NCBI RefSeq assembly: GCF_016107575.1
Contig: NZ_JABAST010000006.1
Location: forward strand, 1-64,000
DNA length: 64,000 nucleotides
Direction of reading: 5' to 3'
From: Psychrobacter faecalis
Lineage (GTDB): Bacteria; Pseudomonadota; Gammaproteobacteria; Pseudomonadales; Moraxellaceae
The translations under genes were made by a program, and so were the position numbers. A model generated the notes under the pieces. The model made no database searches, was not told the DNA's origin, and saw nothing but the letters and a program-made list of their open reading frames with translations. Numbering within the stretch: the stretch's first letter is position 1; every line of letters starts with the position of its first letter. This document shows, one piece after another, positions 58,040 to 64,000 of this stretch.

Positions 58040-58528
58040 ATGGAGATGCTTTGGATGCTTGAACCGTGGCACTGGCTGGTATTAGGCTTTGTATTGCTAA
58101 TCATTGAGATGTTTGTACCGACGTTTGCCAGCCTGTGGTTTGGCGGAGCGGCTATCATCGTGGCTGCTCTTGCGTGGTTGCTACCCATTTCTGTATCGAT
58201 GCAAATCATTATTTGGTTGGTGCTCTCGGCTATCTTTTTATTGGCTTGGTTTAAATTTATCAAACCATTATCTGTCGATCGCACCAAAGCGGGGTTGGGC
58301 GGTAGTGTCATCATCGGTGAAACTGGGATGATTATCGTCGCGCCGCAGTTAGAGCGCGCAGGCGTTGTACGCTTTAGTGTACCTATCGTCGGGGCTGCTG
58401 AGTGGATGTGCCGTACGAGCGGTGAGCAAGTCGCCGTCGGCGATCGCGTGATAGTGACGGATATCGTAGGTAATGAGCTGATTGTCAGTAGTATGCAAGC
58501 GCAAGCAGTTATTAATAAAAATAGTTAG
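58040..58528 (+). CDS. NfeD-family membrane protein
   Basis: A short NfeD of 162 residues, with two or three hydrophobic segments near residues 12-30, 33-52 and 55-75. It is followed by an OB-fold C-terminal part (GLGGSVIIGETGMIIVAPQ...GEQVAVGDRVIVTDIVGNELIV). NfeD proteins are partners of SPFH proteins in membrane-domain complexes (family knowledge). It precedes such an SPFH gene by 21 bases, so the pair is an operon. It carries no protease domain, so it is the short NfeD1b type. Confidence 0.88.
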   Translation: MEMLWMLEPWHWLVLGFVLLIIEMFVPTFASLWFGGAAIIVAALAWLLPISVSMQIIIWLVLSAIFLLAWFKFIKPLSVDRTKAGLGGSVIIGETGMIIVAPQLERAGVVRFSVPIVGAAEWMCRTSGEQVAVGDRVIVTDIVGNELIVSSMQAQAVINKNS

Positions 58529-58549
58529 GCATAATAATAGAGGTGCAAC

Positions 58550-59410
58550 ATGGAAAGTTTTAGTATTGTCATGATCGTTTTGATTGCATTGGTCGTGTTT
58601 ACGGTGTTCAAAGGCGTGCGCATTGTTCCTCAAGGGTATAAATGGGTGGTGCAGAGACTCGGTAAATATAGCCAAACCCTAGAGCCGGGATTAAATTTAA
58701 TCATTCCTTATGTCGACGATGTGGCTTATAAAGTGACGACCAAAGATATCGTCCTTGATATTCCCTCACAAGAAGTCATTACCCGAGATAACGTGGTCAT
58801 TATCGCCAATGCCGTTGCTTATATTAATATCGTGCGCCCCGATAAAGCGGTTTATGGTATCGAAGACTATGAATACGGTATTCGAAATCTAGTGCAGACG
58901 TCTTTGCGTTCAATCATTGGTGAGATGGATTTAGATAGCGCCTTGTCAAGCCGTGATGAAATCAAAACCAAGCTCAAGTATGCCATCTCAGAGGATATTG
59001 CCGATTGGGGTATTACCTTAAAGACGGTAGAAATCCAAGATATCAATCCCTCGCAAACCATGCAAGCCTCGATGGAAGAGCAGGCGGCGGCAGAGCGTTT
59101 ACGCCGTGCTACCGTCACCCGTGCTGACGGGCAAAAGCAAGCGGCTATCTTAGAGGCAGATGGTCGCCTAGAAGCGTCACGCCGAGATGCGGAAGCGCAA
59201 GTGGTATTGGCGAAAGGCTCAGAAGAATCTATTCGTCTGATTACTGCTGCAATGGGCGACGAAGAAATGCCGATTGTCTATTTACTTGGCGAGCAATATA
59301 TCAAATCGATTCGTCAGTTAGCCGAATCTGATAACGCAAAAATGGTGGTATTACCGGCTGACATTCTAAGTACCATAAAAGGTATGGTAGGTGATAAGCT
59401 TAAGGTTTAA
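58550..59410 (+). CDS. SPFH/stomatin-like protein (QmcA/HflK type)
   Basis: A 286-residue protein with an N-terminal span (about 4-23) and a band-7/SPFH domain: RIVPQGYKWVVQRLGKYSQTLEPGLNLIIPYVDDVAYKV. The prohibitin-like core DIVLDIPSQEVITRDNV...QTSLRSIIGEMDLD follows. The second half has a coiled-coil from about 180 (EEQAAAERLRRATVTRADGQKQAAILEADGRLEASRRDAEAQ). Such proteins form ring or cage assemblies in membrane microdomains. It acts with the NfeD-like protein upstream. A terminator at 59445-59485 ends the operon. Confidence 0.9.
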   Translation: MESFSIVMIVLIALVVFTVFKGVRIVPQGYKWVVQRLGKYSQTLEPGLNLIIPYVDDVAYKVTTKDIVLDIPSQEVITRDNVVIIANAVAYINIVRPDKAVYGIEDYEYGIRNLVQTSLRSIIGEMDLDSALSSRDEIKTKLKYAISEDIADWGITLKTVEIQDINPSQTMQASMEEQAAAERLRRATVTRADGQKQAAILEADGRLEASRRDAEAQVVLAKGSEESIRLITAAMGDEEMPIVYLLGEQYIKSIRQLAESDNAKMVVLPADILSTIKGMVGDKLKV

Positions 59411-59444
59411 CTAAGTATGCTTTAGGCGTATTTAAATTTGTTAG

Positions 59445-59485
59445 AAAAATAGTCAGTGAGCGTTTTACGTGCTGACTATTTTTTT
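59445..59485 (+). terminator. Rho-independent terminator after SPFH gene
   Basis: AAAAATAGTCAG (59445-59456) pairs with CTGACTATTTTT (59472-59483) and continues in T's. The loop holds 15 bases. Confidence 0.85.
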
Positions 59486-59566
59486 AACTTTTAATTGATA
59501 GCTAATCAACTTTTTAGCGTGCATTACTCTATTTTTAATAACAATAATAATTCAAGGAAAATAATA

Positions 59567-60943
59567 ATGGCTAACGAAGATATCAATAATAAAATGACGG
59601 CTATAAATGAATTTGTGCAAGGTAGCCCGTTGCCTTATAGCGAGCTTGATGCGTCGCATATCAATGCCGCTTATCCTGAGCAGAAATTAGAGATTCGAGG
59701 CGGCGGCTACGGCTCAGATGCAGCGGCGCATCCAACCAATGCCAAGCAATTTTATGCCCTGACCGACCGTGGTCCTAATGCCGACTTTGACGGAATTGCC
59801 GGTAAAGGTAAGCAGTTTCTTGTGCCAAATTATACGCCGTCTATTGGGTTGTTTGAATTGCAAGCTGACAGCAAAATTATCAAAGTAAAAGAAATAATTC
59901 TAAAAGATAGCAATGGCAATCCTATCTCAGGACTACCAAACCCCAAGGCTTTTGGCGGCACCAATGAAGTACCTTATGATGTCAATGGTCAACCGATGAC
60001 AGTCAACCCGCAATTGCCTTTTGATGCGGTAAGTAATCCGATCAAAACTGATATCAATGGTTTAGACCCTGAAGGACTCGCAGCGCTGCAAGATGGCAGC
60101 TTTTGGGTCAGCGATGAGTACGGTCCGCACCTTGTGCATTACGATGCCAATGGCGTAGAGATTGCGCGTATCAATGCGTTTGCCAATGATGAGCGTAATA
60201 ATGTGATGGTTGATGCTAAGCCAATCTTGTTACCGACGGAATTTAGCAAACGTCGTGCCAATCGTGGCATGGAGGCGTTAACCATTACGCCTGACCAAAC
60301 GACGCTGGTCGGTATCATGGAGTCCTCTATGGACAATCCCGATAAGTCAGGGCGACTCTCTAGTTTGGTACGTATGGTAACGATTAACTTAGTTTCAGGA
60401 CAAATAGCGCAGTATTTATATCGATTGGATAACGCAGCGCATGTGACCTCTGGCATTGTGGCGCTTAATGACCATGAGTTTTATCTCATTGAGCATGATC
60501 GCAAATTCCCGCTCCAAGATAAGTCAGCACAAAAACTCATTTATAAAATTAATATCGCGCAAGCAACAGATATTGCAACCATTGCAAATGATAAAAGTGT
60601 TAAACAGAATGATAGACTGGGTTTGACAGTGAATGGGCAAACGCTTGAGCAGCTGATTGCAGAAGACGAAGAAAACTGGCAGACCCTTGAAAACTTAAAC
60701 ATCACGCCTGTTAAAAAAACCTTGGTCGTCGATGTGCTGGCGAGCTTAGATTACCCACATGATAAGCTTGAGGGCTTATGGTTAAGACAAGATGGTTCAT
60801 TGGGTCTACTCAATGATGATGATTTTGCGATGACAGATACCGATATAATCAATCCAAAAAGTAGCGTCGAGCAAAAGTATCTCGATAAAGAAAAAACCAT
60901 TGAAGATGCCAATCGCTTATATATTGTTATGCCGACTGAATAG
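59567..60943 (+). CDS. phytase-like esterase-domain protein
   Basis: The open frame begins at 59495, but the ATG at 59567 has AAGGAAA just upstream and starts MANEDINNKMTAINEF. The 458-residue protein belongs to the esterase-like-activity-of-phytase group. Visible motifs are GGGYGSDAAAHPTNAKQFYALTDRGPNADF near 43, DPEGLAALQDGSFWVSDEYGPHLVHYD near 166-192, and NRGMEALTITPDQTTLVGIMES. Usually these proteins are exported, but no signal peptide is visible here. The fold is a beta-propeller rich in aspartate and asparagine. The real substrate is uncertain. Confidence 0.75.
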   Translation: MANEDINNKMTAINEFVQGSPLPYSELDASHINAAYPEQKLEIRGGGYGSDAAAHPTNAKQFYALTDRGPNADFDGIAGKGKQFLVPNYTPSIGLFELQADSKIIKVKEIILKDSNGNPISGLPNPKAFGGTNEVPYDVNGQPMTVNPQLPFDAVSNPIKTDINGLDPEGLAALQDGSFWVSDEYGPHLVHYDANGVEIARINAFANDERNNVMVDAKPILLPTEFSKRRANRGMEALTITPDQTTLVGIMESSMDNPDKSGRLSSLVRMVTINLVSGQIAQYLYRLDNAAHVTSGIVALNDHEFYLIEHDRKFPLQDKSAQKLIYKINIAQATDIATIANDKSVKQNDRLGLTVNGQTLEQLIAEDEENWQTLENLNITPVKKTLVVDVLASLDYPHDKLEGLWLRQDGSLGLLNDDDFAMTDTDIINPKSSVEQKYLDKEKTIEDANRLYIVMPTE

Positions 60944-60987
60944 AGTAGATTGGTTTTTTTATCAATACTTATCGTATTACAGCCAAT

Positions 60988-61018
60988 AAAAAGACCTCGC
61001 ATTAGCGAAGTCTTTTTT
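60988..61018. terminator. bidirectional terminator between phytase-like gene and hemN
   Basis: AAAAAGACCTCGC (60988-61000) and GCGAAGTCTTTTT (61005-61017) flank a four-base loop. T runs occur on both strands, serving both convergent genes. Confidence 0.85.
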
Positions 61019-61040
61019 ATTAATAACGTATAAAAAAGTT

Positions 61041-62585
61041 TTAAATTACTTTAGAGAAGCGGTTTTTATGTTTTTTCTCAAGATACTCATCGAACACCAT
61101 AGCGACATTACGCCCTAATAGACGACCTTTTGGCAGGACGCGAATACCAGCGGCATCCATGTCAATCAAGCGGTCCTCTTGCATCGCGCCCAATTGCTGA
61201 ATTTCATCGATAAAGTAAGTAATAGCATCGATACCAAATTTCTGATTAACGTCTCTAAAGTCGATATAGTCGTGACAAAGTAAATTCATAATCACGTATT
61301 CACGCAGACGATCTTTAATCGAGGTTTTAATCACATTGACCGCTGGCATGATCGCTGGATTATCACGCGCCGCATCGATATTTTCTTTATATACCTGCAA
61401 ATCCGTATGGTTTTGCAAAATATAGCTGCTATTGGCGTTAGAGATTTGGCTGATTGACGACACGCCAAAGCCTAATAAATCGCAATCGCCCATGATGGTA
61501 TAACCCTGAAAATTACGATGTAATTTGCCTTCGCGCTGGGCGATAGCAAGCTCATCGTCAGGTTTGGCAAAATGGTCGATACCGATATATTGATAACCGG
61601 CCTCGCTCAAGGTATTGATGGTATTACCGAGCATGGTAAGCTTCTCAGCTGGCGTCGGTAAATCTGCCTCTCTGATTTGGCGTTGCGATTTAAAGCGCTC
61701 AGGCAAATGAGCGTAATTGAATACCGATAAACGATCGGGTGACATCTCAATAACACGGCGTACGGTCTTGTCTAGAGTCGTTGGCGTTTGATGCGGTAAG
61801 CCGTAAATCAAATCGACGTTGGTAGAATGGAAGCCCAATCTACGCGCTTCAGCAAGCACATTCTCAATCAGTTCAGCAGAGTTGATACGGTTGACGGCGA
61901 TTTGTACTTTTTCGTCTAAGTCTTGTACGCCTAGACTGACACGGTTAAAACCAAGGTTACGCAGTACCGTTAGTGTCTCGTCGCCAAGCTCACGCGGATC
62001 GATTTCAATAGAGTAATCGCCTTGGTCTTCTGGCAAAAATTCAAACTGGGTCTGCAAAAATTCCCAAAGTTTTATCAACTCATTATCTTGTAGAAAGGTT
62101 GGCGTACCGCCACCGAAATGCAGCTGCTTGACCAGTGGATTTTTACGATCGGCTGGCGTTTTTAATAGGCTACGTTTGTGCTTGATTTCCGCCATTAAAT
62201 ATTCTAAATAATCGCCAGCGTCGCTGTTCTTTTTGGTGATTATTTTATTACAAGCACAGTAGTAGCAAAGGTGACGACAAAACGGAATATGGAAATACAG
62301 CGATAAGGGCGCATCGGCTTCGCGCTCTTGCAAAATCTTAGTCTCCAGCCCCTCAGGCATCGGTGAAAATTCTAACGCGGTCGGGTAGGAGGTATAACGC
62401 GGCCCAGATCGATTGTATTTATTGATAATCTCTTCATCGAATGCTGGTAGCTGTTTGCTGGTAATGCTGCCACGGGTACTGGCATAGGGATTGGGCATCT
62501 CAACCACAGGGCGTGCAGTCGTAGGCTGCTCGTCGGCATGAGCGAAAGATCTTTGGTCGCTATTGATATCGGCTGGTTCTGACAT
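61041..62585 (-). CDS. hemN: oxygen-independent coproporphyrinogen III dehydrogenase
   Basis: A radical-SAM enzyme that converts coproporphyrinogen III to protoporphyrinogen IX in haem synthesis without oxygen. The 514 residues hold the motif HIPFCRHLCYYCACNK near 97-112, with the CxxxCxxC cysteines binding the [4Fe-4S] cluster. YTSYPTALEF is near 64, GGGTPTFL near 154 and SIEIDPRELGDETL near 194. The N-terminus is longer by about 50 residues than E. coli HemN and unrelated to its sequence. It lies between convergent neighbours' terminators. No convincing FNR site was found in front. Confidence 0.95.
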   Translation of the reverse strand: MSEPADINSDQRSFAHADEQPTTARPVVEMPNPYASTRGSITSKQLPAFDEEIINKYNRSGPRYTSYPTALEFSPMPEGLETKILQEREADAPLSLYFHIPFCRHLCYYCACNKIITKKNSDAGDYLEYLMAEIKHKRSLLKTPADRKNPLVKQLHFGGGTPTFLQDNELIKLWEFLQTQFEFLPEDQGDYSIEIDPRELGDETLTVLRNLGFNRVSLGVQDLDEKVQIAVNRINSAELIENVLAEARRLGFHSTNVDLIYGLPHQTPTTLDKTVRRVIEMSPDRLSVFNYAHLPERFKSQRQIREADLPTPAEKLTMLGNTINTLSEAGYQYIGIDHFAKPDDELAIAQREGKLHRNFQGYTIMGDCDLLGFGVSSISQISNANSSYILQNHTDLQVYKENIDAARDNPAIMPAVNVIKTSIKDRLREYVIMNLLCHDYIDFRDVNQKFGIDAITYFIDEIQQLGAMQEDRLIDMDAAGIRVLPKGRLLGRNVAMVFDEYLEKKHKNRFSKVI

Positions 62586-62713
62586 GCGAGATTCCTCGGT
62601 TTAACTGTATAAATCGCCACTTAAGTAATAAGTAGTATAACAAATCAATAGTCATAGTGGCATGGACGGTAAGTTTTCGTATATACCCATAAAGTTGTAT
62701 TGCTATCTACAAT

Positions 62714-62749
62714 AAAAAAAGACTTCAGGATTACCCTAAAGTCTTTTTT
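62714..62749. terminator. terminator after the penicillin-acylase-family gene
   Basis: AAAAAAGACTTCAGG (62715-62729) pairs with CCTAAAGTCTTTTTT (62735-62749), apart from one C-A mismatch, and has T runs on both strands. It follows the gene at 62775 on the minus strand. Confidence 0.8.
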
Positions 62750-62774
62750 ATTATAATCAATAATTTAGCTAGAA

Positions 62775-64000
62775 CTATTCTCTCAATTTAATCACTTCAC
62801 CAACCGCTTGTTTGGATATTTCGCTCTTACTAAATGGCAGACGAATCCACTCTTTATCTGAATAACGGCGCGTCTGATCACGATGATAAGGGCGCGTCGT
62901 ATCTCCTGCTTGTGAGTAGGCAAGCAGCGCCTCTACAACAGGACCTTTACTATCAAAGGTCACTGACTGCATATAGGTTGGGCCATTGGTCACTGGACCA
63001 TAAGTGCCATCGCTGTTTTGACTTGAGCTTGCGACATTGAAGACGCCTTCACCACCAAAACCACCATGCATAGGAATCTTTTCATTGTTCTTGCCTGCAT
63101 CAATAACGAACTGCAAGCTTCCTAATGGCGCATCAAGCGCAATAGTTCTATCATTAAAATATTTGATTGAGTCGCCAAGCGCAGTACGTGTCTTATCATT
63201 GATGATTAAGTCACGAGGGGTGTTAATGGGATCTGCCTTATTAAATGGAACACCAAAACCTGCATAATCACTCACACCAAGATTGGTCCAAAACTTTCTA
63301 AAGACATGAGCGCCTTTACTATCGAGATTATCGCGGCGATCCCAATTGCTTAGTACGTTACAAGCTTGGGTTGCGTCAATGCTGCCACCGTCTTTTAAAG
63401 GCAATAGAGGGTTAGCGGTACAATCTGCTAAGACATCATCGAGCACTAATTCGGCTGCATAACTGCGGTTGCCATAGACGACTTGTTGTAGCTTATCTAA
63501 ATCAAAATTATGGCCACCAAGTCCATCTTTATTGCTCAGTCTATCTAATACTTGGGTAAATGCCATTCTGGTACGTAAAGATAGCGGTGCCGCGTCTTCA
63601 GAAAGCGGTAACAAATCACGTCTTAATAATGGGGAGAATCCAGTTAATAGTTGTTCTGCATTACTGAGCCAATAACTATCGTTTGAATTTAGGACATAAT
63701 CATCACGAATTAAAAACGGTAATTTTGAGCCGCCAAAGATACCCGCTTGAGGAGAATCGGCGTCCGTATCCCACTCACAGGCAGCCGTACTACCATTAAG
63801 TGCAGGTAAGTCTGCGGCAATCAAAAGAGGAAGAGCAGCTCCAGCGTCAGCACTACAAGCTACTAACTTTTCTCTAGTGACATTAGGTACCGTTGAGATA
63901 TCGGCGTAAAGCGCTTTACCGTTACGGTCAGTAGCAATGGTATTGACAAACCCTAGGCCTAGAATTTTTTGCATTCTATCGACGAGATCTCCAACGCTAG
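62775..64000 (-). CDS. penicillin acylase-family amidase, C-terminal part (runs off right edge)
   Basis: At least 408 residues are visible, without a start codon. Reading upstream of the ATG at 63974 gives SVGDLVDRMQKILG in frame, so the true start lies outside. Motifs typical of the beta chain of penicillin acylases and AHL acylases are FVNTIATDRNGKALYADISTVPNV and NSNDSYWLSNAEQLLTGFSPLL. HGGFGGEGVFNVASS, YMQSVTFDSKGPVVEALLAYSQ and the RRYSDKEWIRLPFSKSEI end follow. The nucleophile serine and propeptide would lie beyond the window. Such enzymes hydrolyse amides, including quorum-sensing acyl-homoserine lactones; the substrate here is open. Confidence 0.85.
   Translation of the reverse strand, partial: SVGDLVDRMQKILGLGFVNTIATDRNGKALYADISTVPNVTREKLVACSADAGAALPLLIAADLPALNGSTAACEWDTDADSPQAGIFGGSKLPFLIRDDYVLNSNDSYWLSNAEQLLTGFSPLLRRDLLPLSEDAAPLSLRTRMAFTQVLDRLSNKDGLGGHNFDLDKLQQVVYGNRSYAAELVLDDVLADCTANPLLPLKDGGSIDATQACNVLSNWDRRDNLDSKGAHVFRKFWTNLGVSDYAGFGVPFNKADPINTPRDLIINDKTRTALGDSIKYFNDRTIALDAPLGSLQFVIDAGKNNEKIPMHGGFGGEGVFNVASSSQNSDGTYGPVTNGPTYMQSVTFDSKGPVVEALLAYSQAGDTTRPYHRDQTRRYSDKEWIRLPFSKSEISKQAVGEVIKLRE

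Noticed and set aside
58349..58675. 108-codon open frame opposite the NfeD and SPFH genes
   Set aside because: It is antisense to two well-supported genes and spans their boundary; no support of its own.

Overview
The window is a bacterial chromosome segment carrying the replication origin of a gammaproteobacterium of the family Moraxellaceae. Psychrobacter is the best guess, from the style of the GyrB, RecF and RsmB proteins (extra internal segments), the gene order and the moderate, AT-leaning base composition. Genus identity is inferred from protein character, not from a search. No tRNA, rRNA or CRISPR array was seen.

Layout. At 1-447 is the edge of an IS982-family insertion sequence. At 527-3418 is a tight operon of three membrane-associated proteins (DUF2157, DUF4401, GDYXXLXY). 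At 3578-6860 are three zinc-independent MDR-type quinone/enoyl reductases, the first two being tandem paralogues with a shared upstream palindrome. At 7053-7901 a lone SRA-like plus HNH protein resembling modification-dependent (type IV) endonucleases sits between two terminators. At 7977-10622 lie a TPR/ST7-like protein and guaA. At 11026-16209 is a three-gene module: an alkylglycerone-phosphate-synthase-like flavoprotein, a GlpD-like dehydrogenase and an FGGY kinase. At 16289-20310 come a PatB-like C-S lyase with a crotonase, rlmF and mntP, and at 20370-21851 a DUF6880 protein.

Origin region. gyrB, recF, dnaN and dnaA (21992-29336) are read leftward, and rpmH, rnpA, yidD, yidC and mnmE (29984-34768) are read rightward. 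The gap between dnaA and rpmH holds five perfect DnaA boxes, three near-perfect ones and an AT-rich stretch, and is the probable oriC. Two further DnaA-box groups lie before yidC and between ribD and ribE. Ten parS-like palindromes (TGTTTCACGTGAAACA or one-base variants) are scattered from 19.6 to 49.6 kb on both sides of the origin, five of them inside coding sequences. parA and parB themselves are not in the window.

Right part. nrdR, ribD and ribE are followed by a large hybrid histidine kinase (minus strand). Then come fmt-rsmB-thrC, a LysM protein, dprA, tsaC, a TIGR01777 epimerase, two paralogous membrane metallophosphoesterases and a HSL-type esterase (minus strand). grpE and dnaK carry a candidate heat-shock promoter. 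After them are a small outer-membrane barrel protein, an NfeD/SPFH pair, a phytase-like esterase-domain protein, hemN (minus strand) and the 3' part of a penicillin-acylase-family gene that runs off the right edge.

The least understood parts are the AGPS-like/GlpD/FGGY module, the SRA-HNH protein, the DUF2157/DUF4401/GDYXXLXY operon, the ribD-ribE gap with DnaA boxes and tandem parS-like sites, and a palindromic repeat whose arms differ between copies but stay self-complementary.
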